Below are positions 38,198 to 50,800 of a stretch of DNA of 64,000 nucleotides, piece after piece (position 1 is the first letter of the stretch; the number at the start of each line of letters is the position of its first letter). Both the position numbers and the translations under genes were made by a program. Source of the stretch: Aurelia coerulea (Eukaryota > Cnidaria > Scyphozoa > Semaeostomeae > Ulmaridae); contig CM076960.1 of NCBI GenBank assembly GCA_039566865.1, positions 15,668,501 to 15,732,500 on the forward strand. The letters are read 5' to 3'. The notes beneath the pieces are model-generated. The model did not search any database. It had not been told where the DNA came from and saw only the letters and a program-made list of their open reading frames with translations.

Positions 38198-38600
38198 ATA
38201 AGGGGGCAGGGGTGGAAGCAATTAAGGAGGGGACTGAAACTCTTTAGAGTAAATTTGTTGCGGTCTAAAACTTTTAGAGGAAATTTATGTTGGGGTCAGA
38301 AAATGAAATGTCAAATATTTCGATGTTTCAAAAACGTGTTCAATTCGGTATGTTCTACTCTCATTTATTTATCAGGTTTATCTGAAGTTAGACATCGGTT
38401 TCTTCTGTCTATCAAATCCCTCATTTTCTTGAGTGCTAACAAGGCATTGTTGATTATTCAAGAAAAATATGTTTCACTGTTTGGGGGTCTGAAACTTTTG
38501 AGGAAACATTATACAGGGTCTGAAATTTCAATGGCTAGAATGCAGGGGTCTAAAATTTTTAGCACAAATTTCCCATATGCTTCCACCCCTTCCCTGTTAT
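38198..38600. mobile_element. Short inverted-repeat element downstream of FDPS
   Basis: ATAAGGGGGCAGGGGTGGAA at the left pairs with TTCCACCCCTTCCCTGTTAT at the right. The interior repeats GGTCTGAAACTTTTGAGG-like motifs about five times. It ends about 60 bp past the FDPS stop codon, so it may be part of, or truncate, that gene's 3' UTR. Confidence 0.65.
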
Positions 38601-38657
38601 TAATAATGAAATCTTCCTTAGATACGTTATAAAAATTAATGTAAAACTGCTTACACA

Positions 38658-38858
38658 TCACTTCTGTCGTTTATAAATTTTGTTTACCAGTGCATAAAAC
38701 ATTTCCTTTGGTACAGAACTACAGTTGCTTTGGATAAGTCCCATTATTTTATCATAACTTTCATTCTCATAACATGTAAACAGCTCTGGTATCTTAAAGT
38801 CATCAAAAATCTTTTTTATGTGTTCCACACATTCTGGTTTGTCAATTCCATAATTTTC
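38658..38858 (-). CDS. FDPS: FDPS exon 10, terminal
   Basis: 66 codons plus stop: [18 protein letters not shown] ... [13 protein letters not shown] ... VNKIYKRQK. It matches the C-terminus of animal FDPS. Acceptor CTTTTCAG. No AATAAA was found within about 100 bp downstream. Confidence 0.97.
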   Translation of the reverse strand, partial: ENYGIDKPECVEHIKKIFDDFKIPELFTCYENESYDKIMGLIQSNCSSVPKEMFYALVNKIYKRQK

Positions 38859-41800
38859 CTGAAAAGACAATGAATGATCATGATAGATTCAATACAACCT
38901 CGTTCCCAGAGTGTTCTTACGTCATACGCTCATCGCAAAACCGAATCAACAATTTGCTAGGCAGCGCTAGTTATGCTGCCACGAAGCAACATCGTAATGG
39001 TTGATTCTTCGTAATAAGACTACATTGTTATTATTCGAATAATTAGGAAGTTCTCGAGAAATAGTTTACGTTTGCTGTTGTCTTTGAACAGCCAATCAAA
39101 ATGCAGAACGGCCTCTGGTATACGACAGTAGATGTAGAGCAACGAACTCATTCTGGGGACGAGATTGGAATCGAACGGAATCTTGTCTTTCTGCTGTTGT
39201 TAATGGACCTTGGTATATTGTTCTTGGGCCGGTGACACGATGAAACGTGCTTGTAATGACGAATTCAAGAGGGCTTGAGCAGCAATTGCATGGAGTAACA
39301 GATAGAAAAGTGAATTGATCAATTCAAATAAAGCGAGTGGACAGAATTTACTTCGTAAGAAAAAGAATGGTCTTTGAAAACCTGAAAGCGATCTTTGAAA
39401 TGTACAAACTTAAAATCTTACTTCCGCAAGAACGCTCCATGAAAACGAAGTTTTGAAAAGTAAAAGTAATACCTCATAAATAAATTTTTAGCAACCACAC
39501 AAAAGGCATGCAAAAGCTCATACCTCTAATTTCAATGATTTCCTCCGTTCATCAGATGTTCTTTGTAAAACTTGCACTATCAACCAACTACATTTGCCTT
39601 CCTGAATATCTGTACCAACTTTGCCAGTGACAGCAGGGTCACCATAACAATCTAGATAATCATCCTAGGAAACAATGAATAATAGCAACAAATCGTCAAG
39701 TCAAATGAGTATGAAGTTGAGACCCCGTTCACACTGCTCCGTTTTTATACAAAAACATGGAGAAAAAACCTCCGTTTTTAAGAAAATGTTCACACTGATC
39801 CGCACAAACACGGTAAAAAACGGAGATTATCGAGACCGCTATCAAAAGTGGATATCCACAAAAAGGGAAGTTTTTGAAAACGTACTTGATCAATGTGAAC
39901 GCACAAAAACGGATATGTTTGGTTTCGTATTAGTAATCATGTGGATCAATGCGAACGGACAAAAAGGATCTTTTCCCCACTGTTTTTGTACAAAAACGGA
40001 GCAATTTAAACAGTGCCTCGATGCATCAAAAATAGATCATAACAAAAACGGAGCAGTGTGAACGGGGCCTCAGGCTTCACTTTGAGAATTTCTTCGTAAT
40101 TCAGAGTTGGCTATTCTAAGCTTTAGCTGATGAGTGCACGAATTTGAATGCAGAAACGTACTTACTTACTTGATCATGTCTTAATGAATTGTTTCAGTCT
40201 GTCTACCCAAGTCATGTTATACTTTACTGATTTTTTTCAACATACATGGACTTGTTATTATTAAAAACTTGGATTCGTCGATCATTACTACTATTTTCAT
40301 TGGCTTAGCACAAGCCTTTAATTTTGTCATCCTGAGGGTCTGGAAACATGAAACTACTCGTCGTCATGCTTATAATAAACAGTATTTTTTAATCCAAAAC
40401 GTATAACTTCACGAGAAAAAGTTGCGAAGTGCTTTAAAAGGCTTCTTACTGATATTAGACAGCACTAACAGTTACAGATTAGGCACAAAAAAGTTTGCAA
40501 ATTAAGGTCGAAGCATCGTTGAATGAAGGACTTGCAATTCTAAAAATGCTAACATAGGGCTTTCTATGATTCAATAATTTTATAATTCTTTGATTCTGTT
40601 CTTTTAATAGAATGGCTTGAAAGGAACTTATGGTATTTTGCTAAAAATCTGCTGTAAAAATTTGTTGATATCTTGATTTTTTTCAAAATGGCGGCAAGTT
40701 AATTATTTTTGAAAAAATTAAATCATCGTGAATCCTAAACGAATAAAGGAAAAGGATATAACCTCCAAGAAACCATAATTTATGAAGGTCTCCAAAATGG
40801 CGGCAAGCAGAAATCTGTAGCTTTTCTGGTTTTTCAAAAAATTGATGACGTCATAGCTAAAAATTTAATAAATGCCACCATTTTGAAACTAATCAAGTTA
40901 TCAATAAATTGCCACGGCAGATTTACAGTTAAGTATTATGAATTCTTTTCGAGCCATTCAATTGAAAAGAACAGTGTCAAAGAATTATCGAATTATAGAA
41001 AGCCCAATGCTAGCATTTTTAGAATTCCGAGTCCTTCATTCAACAATGCTTCAACAGTAATTTGCAACATTTTGTGCTTAATCTGTAACTGTTAGTTCTG
41101 TCCAATATCAGTTAGAAGTTCCTTCCAAGCCATTTAATTCTAAAGTTTGAGCCCTATGTTAAAAATGCTTGTGTGGAATCTCTAGTTCGATCTTTCAAAC
41201 AATAATGCCACTACCAGTATAAGAATCATTAGTATTCACATTGATATTAATTTTAATGCCGTTATCTCACTTTATCTAATATCACCTGCAGTCATCTCGA
41301 TCTAATAGTTTAACCAAGAAAACACGTACAGTATAGGTAGGAATGATACCTGAACTTGGAAATATTCTCCCATTTCCAGTAAAATTTTTTGCACATCTTT
41401 GAAAATCTTTTCATCCTCTATACCTGCCTGGTAAAGAAAAAGCAGAATCTATGAGTGGTTTAGTTACCATGAAATGCTCAACATTCCGAATAGAATTATC
41501 GGTGGACCATTTTGAAAATGAAAATGGAGACTGGAAAGAGCGGTTTGTTCTGGTAAATAGCCGAAACAAAATCTGGTACATGGCTAGCATCGAGCTTTGT
41601 TTCTTCGTTATTTTAGATATCCACTACCCTCAGTGCCTTTCGGATTTCTTCTCATACGAGATGCTGTGATAAAACCAGTGTCGCGCAAAAATGTTTTGCA
41701 ATAAGCACAGATTCTATTTAGCACAGATTCTAAACATGGCAAACAATATGAACATACCTTGTGTCCAAATAATGTATCAATGTTTGCCAAAATGTATGGT

Positions 41801-44800
41801 ACTATCGTGAATCATGCATCCATTTGAATGAAATACTAATCAGTTTGTTGCAGAAAGCTTGACTTATACGTAAAAATCTATCTAACTAAAATCGGTAATA
41901 CAATTCCAGAATTACGGGTTACTCTGCCTGGAAGATATTTCTGAACATACTTTGAAGAACATTACAATTTTTTTCGACGGCGTTCTCCCAAAATTTTAAC
42001 AATTCAAAGAACAAAAGTGACCATGCCTCCAAGAAGCAAAAGCTAACGATAAATATGTGCACCTTGCATGCAAATGTACATAGGTTCTCAAATATAAATT
42101 CCCAAGTTAGACTGTTTGATTAAAAATGGTAGGTTGTTCGTCCCAATCGGTAAATTAGTTATGATTGTATGGCTTAGCAAACGCCGATACATCATTTTGG
42201 GACATTTTCACTTCATTCATTTTTCATTATTTTTACAGGGTAGTCTCATCGGTCGAGAGGACTGCTTTACAAGGGGGGCATGTCAAACTTTACAATACCT
42301 TAACTAAAAAGAAATTTATCAAAAATTACAACTATGCTACAATACAAAATGAAAAGTAAACAAAGTTACGCTGAGAAAGGCAAATTACTCTTTCGACTCC
42401 GTTTAAAAAAGCTAAGGGAGGGTGCTTGAAAATATGCTAAAGGAGACAAAGGAGCCTTTAAACCAATAACATGAGCTTATCTGTAAACATAAAATAATAA
42501 CTAACCATCGTCATTGCAAGTGCAACTGGCAGATAAAATGAATAATATGCAGTTTTGTATCTGATGATCGCTCTAAACCTGCAAAAAATTAAAAATCTAA
42601 ATCAGACAGAATGGTGATTCAAGTGAATGTAGTCGAGCATAGGGCTCAAATCTTTCAAATCTTTAAAAAGGTCAGTGTAAAATTCTATTGCAGTTTTCTT
42701 TAAATTTAATGGCTTGAAAGGAACTTATGGTACTTTGCTGTAAATCTGCAATGGAAATTTTATGATATCTTTGTTTTTTTCAAAATGGCGGCAATTTAAT
42801 TACTTTTGAAAATATTCATGAAAAATTTTGAGGAAACATTATATAACCGTCAAAAAACCATAGTTAATGAAGATCTACGATATGGTGGCAAGCAGAAATC
42901 TGTAGCTTTTCTAGTTTAGGATTTAGAAATTTCACGACGCCATAGCCTCAAATTTTAATAAATGCCGCCATATTGAAACTAATCAAGATATCAATAAATT
43001 GCCACGGCAGATTTACAGCAAAAACTTTTTTAAGTTCCTTCCAAGCAATTCATTTCAAAGAAAACTGCAATAGAATTTTACACCGACCCTTTTACAGATT
43101 TGAGCCCTATGTTATGTAGTCGTAGACATTTACCGGATGGGTGGCCGAGCGGCTTATAAAGCTCCCGATTGGTTTTGAGTGAGGTCAAAGTTTTGATGGA
43201 TGACCTTCTAGAAGCTGACCAAACAACTCATTTCGCCTTCTTTCGGAATGGACGTCAAGGTAACTCTGCTTTCCGCTCTAATGAGAACGGAAAGCCGCTT
43301 ACTCTGGAACCAATCGGTCTATCGAAATTCTGTAAACAGATATTTCAACAATATCCTAAAAGATGTATATCCCAGGAATGGAGAGAGCTAATTTTAAAAC
43401 ATTTTATAGGTTTTAAAAGAACTTTATTATCCAATTCGCTAATCTAAAGATTTTTATCAAACTTTTAGCCACTGACACTATATGTTCACGGAGACACATG
43501 GCAAATTTGAAGACAAAAGCATTGCTAGATTTATTGCAATTAAATTCTAAAACTGAGCCTAATCGACAACAAACACTAGAAAACTGGTCAGTCGATTATC
43601 GATAGGCAAATTCGACAGAACTTGTGAAGCGGTTGCAAACGTGTATGAAAATTGTTGAGCATTGTTTCGAGAAATCAATCACTTTCCTTTCAAATATCTG
43701 TATGAGGAATGAGATATTTTATTGATCTCCAGGGGAAGGAAAAAAGATATGGATTAAAACATTACAATGCACTTCAATCTGTCGTCGCTACGGACTAAAA
43801 TCAAGACATCAAATAGGAAATTTGCAAGAAAAGCGATACATTATCTTTATCAATCATGAACGAATGCTGAACTGCATAATTTGCAAAGCAGGTTGCTTTA
43901 TAACAGAACTAATTTGTCCTTTGAATTTTTTCAATCGAATATAAAAAAGGGCCTCCTCCAGCCAGGGCACATACTTGTACTTCCTTCATAATATGAACTT
44001 TACGAGATTTTTACGGCTACTGTAATCCACGGGTCAACAGGTCCTGTTATCGGCGGGTCTCCAGATCATGTAATCCACGGGTCATTATATTTGCAGTCGG
44101 TGGCTGAGCGGCTATTGCCAAGAGCATTCCTACAGTGACTGCTCCGTAAATTGTTTGCATCAACTGGGCAAGGTGCCATTTGTTCGTTCTCTGATGTTTG
44201 AACAAATGATTCGTGGTACAAAATTTAAAAATAGCCTTAAATAACGGACTCATCATATTAAACTCATAAACGCAACAAAAACACCGAAATCAGTAGAAAG
44301 AAGACTATTAACTCCTGTAAAAGAAACAATAACCAAAATAAGCCTGTAACAAGAGAAAAACTGCTAAATCCTGTAAGACAAAACCGAATTAACCTTAAAA
44401 CCTGAAAGGACAGAAATAAGTTAATAACTCACCAGTAACTGCTGATTTAAACAGTTTTTAGCAGTTTTTCTCTTGTTACAGGTTTATTTTGGTTATTGTT
44501 TCTTTTACAGGAGTTAATAGTCTTCTTTCTACTGATTTCGGTGTTTTTGTTGCGTTTATGAGTTTGATATGGTGAGTCCGTTATTTAAGGCTATCTCTGA
44601 TGTTTGTTCTCGCCACAGCATAAGGAGACGACCCCATACATATTCCCATACATTTTGAGACGAAAAGACGACCCCATACATTTTAGCTTTTGATTTTCAC
44701 GCAGCAAAATAGATTCATTGGTTTGAAAGTCTCACGTATGCTCACCTGTCTATGGTAAAAACGTCGAAATTGACTTTCTTGCCACATTGTGACGTCAACA

Positions 44801-47800
44801 AATCAAGTTGCTGCCCATACACAGTTTTATGATTAACCTGAAACAACGGAAGTAAAGCAGTTAGTGGGCTGGCACTTGTTTGTGAGCACTAAGTCTATGA
44901 AAGAGTGAAAACCCTTCAGATTTTTAAAGCCTCGTTTTCACTGCTGTTTTTCTTAAAAAAAACGGTAAGAAATCTTCAAAGAGCGTTGCCAGAGCAATAA
45001 ACCAAAAGGCAGAAAGTAGTGTAATTGTAAGTAGTGTAATTTTATCATTTGTTGTAAAATAACAGTTAATTTGATCTATTGAGTTTGTAGGTGACTTGAT
45101 AACATTATGTTCTTTGCCTTCATCTCAACGGTAGATAAAATTGAGTTGTATTGTTATTTGTATTCTAACTTTTATTTATTATAGAAAAAAAGAGGCAGAA
45201 AAAACGGTGTTTTTTCAAAAACATTCCTTACAACGTAGGTTTTTAAAATCACAGCTTTCAAAAAACAGATCTTTCCTGTGGAAACAGAAAACCCTTTCCC
45301 GAACGGAGTTCTTTACCTTTTGAAAACGTTTCATTGACATTTTTTATCGTCTTGCATCTTGTTTTGATGAAGAAAAACGGATACAAACACGAAGAAAAAA
45401 CAAAGAAAAAAATGGGGCCTAAAACATTGTTAGACGAATGTGAAGTAAAATAGAGCCCAAAGGTCTGTTCTTGAAGACCTCGATAAACCTCACCAAGTGC
45501 ATCATACAAGAAAGAAGCAATAGCGTCCATTAGAATTTCAAAAATAGCGATCGAACTTAATGTTCGCCATCGTTCTTTGCTTTTTACAACAAATCACAAA
45601 TTCAGTTTCTGTTTACTTCGTTGTCAAAAAGTCTATGCGTAATTTTAGATAAAATAATGCACATGAATATATAATAGAGTGGCTTCACATCCGTGTATAT
45701 ATATAATAGAGTGGCTTCACATCCGTGTATATATAATAGAGTGGCTTCACATCCGTGTAAGTCTGTCAAGGGACTTGTGGGGTGAAATCAGACTATACAA
45801 AAGCGTGAAACATGTCAACTGAACGGGAGAAAGGAAATATTAAAACTATAGATAGCTATTTCAGAGCAAGAAAATGCATAATTTTGGCACATCAAGCTTG
45901 GAAAGAGAGCGAACATTGTTCGCCAAACATTTGAGAGTTGCTAGCCCAGCAAAATGTTTGTCCATCTAGCCATGAGGCAAACGTTACACCCCCAGTAACG
46001 ACCCCGCCGGGCATTAAAAATACAGCGGGGAAATTATGAAATTAAACATTTTCAACGGGGATTAAAAATATCATGCCGGGGAAAGGAAATTTTCGGCTAT
46101 TATCTATGATGAAACTTGTATAATTTTTGACGGGGAAACAAAAGTTTCAACGGGGAAGCAATAGAAACACGGAGGGGAAAGTGTTTAAACTCAAGCTTAG
46201 CGAGGAAACAAATTTTCTTGGCCGGTCATCCTTCTACTTTGGCGGGGCAATGTTTCAGCGGGGTCGCTACTGGGGGGGTATAACGTTATTAGAGGTCTTC
46301 TACGTGAGAAATTTCAGCCCCCGCTGAGTTGAACGCGGGCTGAGTGTTGACATTATCATTTAAAAATGCCTTAAAACTTGCAAATCCTGCTTGTCTTTCA
46401 TTGTTTTATGACGCAACCAAATGATCAGTGAAAACAAATTTCAAATGTTTGGGAAACAGCGCTTGTTCGTTGGAATAGTAATTTCAAATAAATAAGGAGG
46501 AGCTAAGGACGTACCTGATGGAATAAATCAACAATTTTGATATAATATTTTTCATCTTTAAAATTCAAATTCACAAGTCGATAAACCATTGATTCTAGTA
46601 TGAATGAATCATTTACTGCAACTAAACCAACTCCAGGCTAGAAAACAAAAATATAATTAACAGTCTATCAAACAAGGACATCGAGCAAAATTTCAAAGCA
46701 TATTTCTATATTACCCTGGGTACTAGAGCCTCAAAATTAAGGAAAGGAAGATCGAGAAAAGGAAAAGAGAGAAAGAAGAAAGGCAAACCCAGGGTACTTT
46801 TTATAAGAAATTGCTTCAAAGAAAGGCAGCTTTCAGATCGTCAAAAAATTAAGAACTTCCAGTACTGGGAAAATATAACTTAAAGGAAATCTAAGCATAT
46901 AAAAGTGGTTCAAGCTATTTGCGGTCAAATTCTAGCCTATAACATATCAGTATTTCCTGCTTACAGGGACCAGTTACCCTACTATGGTTGTGCACGTGTT
47001 ACGGCCCATTGTCTGTGTACGTCTATTTTGATCAAAGGCTTCGATCCCTTCAAGAACTATTCATTTCAACAAAGGAAATCCTTCTCATCTTTTTCCTTTT
47101 TTCATTTATTTCCCGCATTCTGTTATTCGGAAGGTAATTGCGTAATGTCCAAACATTAAAAATGCTCAAAAAAACTTCACTTTGAAATGTGCACGAGGGC
47201 ATTGGTAGTGAATATACCTATATCACCAAATCGAAAATGAATACGGAAAGAAATGATTGACTTTAAAAACTTAAATTTCTATTTCTAATTTAACCCTTTT
47301 TCTGCAATATCAAACTTCTACGAATACGATCTAACTTCTTTTCAACCAAATATGGCTTGTTAAACACATTCTTTCTGACTTACACGGCAGAGAAAGAAGA
47401 TAAAAAAAGAACAAGTTCTCTGTAAAACTGCAGACAGTGTTTTTTGAAAGAACAAGACTTCCATAAAAGATCCACAGAGATCCAAAAAAGTGTCTTCTGT
47501 AGGATTCTCTGGAGACTTCCGGAATGTGGAAAAGTGATATGATGGCGAAGCAGAAAACAATACGTTAGCCCCGCGCCCCCTCTTGTCGAATTTTGTGGAG
47601 TTTACCAAGAAGTTTAAATCAAAAACAATTTTAGTTTTAAACATGTCTTAGATAAATTCACTATCTTTTAAATTGAATTGACACCCAAAAGTAACATCGC
47701 GTTCCTGCAAGAAACGTTCAAAGTCGTCGAAAATACTCACTTCCGGTCATTTTCCTATGCATTTGTATAGGGGCATTGAAACGAGGCTGAACTCCTTCAG

Positions 47801-50800
47801 AAAGGTGTTGTCGGGCGTTAGCCCATAAGGTGGAGACATCATGTTTCATTTATAATCGCTTACCATTTTATACCAGCATGGTTTGCCACGACGTAATTCA
47901 GATCGATCCATTATATCATCAGCAACTAATAGGAAAGCTTGTAGCTACAAAAGAATCAAGGTTATAATCAGCTTAGCTTCGCTCACCAATTCCTCGCAGC
48001 GACAAAAACTTCACTTTGACTGTACAGCACAGCATAGCTCTCATTTAAACTTATGACAATGAGTCCCTTGTATCCCTGCGGTAAACCTTGACTCATAATG
48101 AAACAGTGAAAAAGCTGACCCTGTAATATGCATACATCAGTCAAATTATGATGGAATCACGGCCTAGATTCTCGAATCACGGCCTCTAATCTCGAATCTC
48201 GTCCGAATATTATCAGTTGTTCGATCGAATCGAAAGTTCCATCATACTTGCTGTCACCATAGTAATCCACAAATCTCGCAATCTGATTGGTACTCTAGGA
48301 GGCTCAGAGTTTGGGCCTAAATAGGGTCAGATTTTTCAGAGTAATACTATGAGTCTCTGTTGACCGAAGCGCCATCACCAAGTAAGAGAGCACAGGGAAA
48401 TAAGAGACTCCAGGTCATAAGTCTAGCTCTCATCCGCATGAGCACAAACATATGCGAATGACTTGAATGAATGTAAATCACATCAAAATTCTTCATAAAA
48501 GCTTCAAATACACTTTTGATTCAATTTTTTAACCTAGATTTTGACACATCAGGCATTATAAACCAGGGGGGTATGTTAGTGTGTTGGTGGTATGGGGAAA
48601 CGTGACATGTTTTGGGGTGCCATTTGTCAAAAAGTTGCGGGATTATGGGTATCATATTCAGACATATTACGGAATTGTGGGTATCATTTCAGATATTATG
48701 CGAAATTATGACTCACCGGTACAGGCCCGCAGCAAGCACGGGGGGGGGGGGGCAGGGGGCTCAAACCCCCAAACAATTTTGAAAAAATGGTGCTACGTCA
48801 CAAGCATTAATTAGATGTATTGTTCTCTATTGTTTTAAGGACGAAAGCCCCACAATAAGCAGCTGCTTCCTACGGCCTTGCCTGGCACAGTAAACCAAAG
48901 TATCAAAGTATGTGAGGAAATCTCAAAAGTATACATACGATCTCTACACACCATCCAAGCCTAATGGCTTTCGTTGATTCCTCCTCGGTAAGATCTCTTC
49001 CCTTTAGATATTCTAAACAAACTGGGACCATCAGACCACGATTGCATTTCCCTGTGCAAGGTAACAACAACAAAATGTGAATTAGAATTAAAGGGGCTGT
49101 ACATGCAATTCCAAAAATCACGACTTTCTCTCCGTAATGCACACACATAGCAGTAGATACCGGGTGTCCCAAAAAGTACTCCCGTTTGAAAATCGCCAAA
49201 ATTTGATTACACGACCGATCTTCAATTTTCTTTTTTTATCAAGTATATCAAGGACCAAATTATTTTCCCAGACATAGCTGATTTTGTAATTGCTTTCAAA
49301 ATTGGCAAAATTGGCTACCTGGTTTTGAATCAAACTGCAAAAAAGCACTGATGATTGCCAGATCAATTTCTTTGTACATGTAAAGCTTCTTGTTTGGTCA
49401 TAAATGACAAAAGAAATGCGTATTATCATTGGAGACTTCAATGATGATAAAAAATCTGAAAATTTTGACTTGAAGGTAAGATTGAGTATTTTGCTTAAAA
49501 AGTATGGCTCAAAGTAAGGGTTTTCAATGTGTAGTTTTTCTACCTTGCTGTTTCAAAATCTAACACTTTATCATCTATGAATATTTTTGGGTCTTTCACA
49601 AAAGAACTCAAAAAGAAAATTTTATCAAAGGTTTGATAATCAATTTTTGGTGATTTTTTAAACAGGAGTACTTTTTTGGGACACCCGGTACATTGCAAAT
49701 AAAGATATTTTCTATAAGTTTGAACTGCGTAGAATAAGCCAATGCAATCAGATTTTTCATACCATCAACGATTAAGGAGATACAGCTGGATTTTGAGCGA
49801 CAAGTTTCAGATGTGTTTAGCCTAAACACACGAAAGACCACTGCGGGATTAAGGAGTTTGACGGAACGTGTGGATTTTTACTCAAATCTTGAACAGCCCC
49901 TTTAAAGGCACACTGTCGTGGCTGTTATTGGCTAGTCGTAATGTTGAAATGACAAACTAAAGGCCTGCCCTGTTGATAATCACCAAGCCTTTATGCTGCT
50001 GGATCATCCTTTGTTTCGAGAATAAAGGGAGTCAGATCGTCATCACCTTCACGAATTTCAGGGTACAGCGAAATTACTGAAGCCTGCCTAATTCTATTCT
50101 TTTATATTGTCTCATTTATCCAATCAGCGCCACGACAGTGTGCCTTTAAATGAAATAAAAGCTCTGGAGATAGAACCACCGACCTGATAGGAAATGCTTG
50201 GTGAATGAAAAAGTGCAAGTGTCTTCTTCATCTTCTCTTAAAGTTTACGATAACAATTCATTACAAAACGATACCACAACAGGGAGCATGGAAATACATA
50301 ACAACTCTGTATCAAATACACTTAAAGGCAGTGTGTCACGCATCTGATTGGGTGATAAGAACAATATAACGAACAGGAGAATTGAATGGCTGGTGATCGT
50401 ACTGACTTTCTACGGCCATAGAAAGTGATAACGATTAGCCGTTCCTTGTTTCCAGTGCACAGATTCACAAGACATCTGTTGCGTTGAGCTCTGACTTAAG
50501 CACTTTATTGCAGCCAATCAGATGTGTGACAAACTGCCTTTAACATCATAATGACACAAGTATCACAAAAATAACTAAATACAAAGGAGGAAAATTTTAC
50601 ATCAGAGAGGAGGTGTTGAAGCACACAATTCAAGCCTTGCACACATCAACATGGTTTTCATGCCTACAAATTTTTGTTTAGAAATATTTACAGTCTTTCA
50701 AAAAATTGGTAAGAAGATGGAGGCAAAGAAAAAAGACATTAAATCAGCACACTAAGGCCTTTCGAACTTATGTTCTCTTCAGAGTGTGATTAACATTTTG

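Noticed and set aside
43136..43170. tRNA-like GGTGGCCGAGCGGCTT
   Set aside because: Resembles the 5' half of a Leu/Ser tRNA (A box) but no B box or acceptor stem follows.
44096..44120. tRNA-like CGGTGGCTGAGCGGCTATT
   Set aside because: A-box-like only; nothing else of a tRNA is present.
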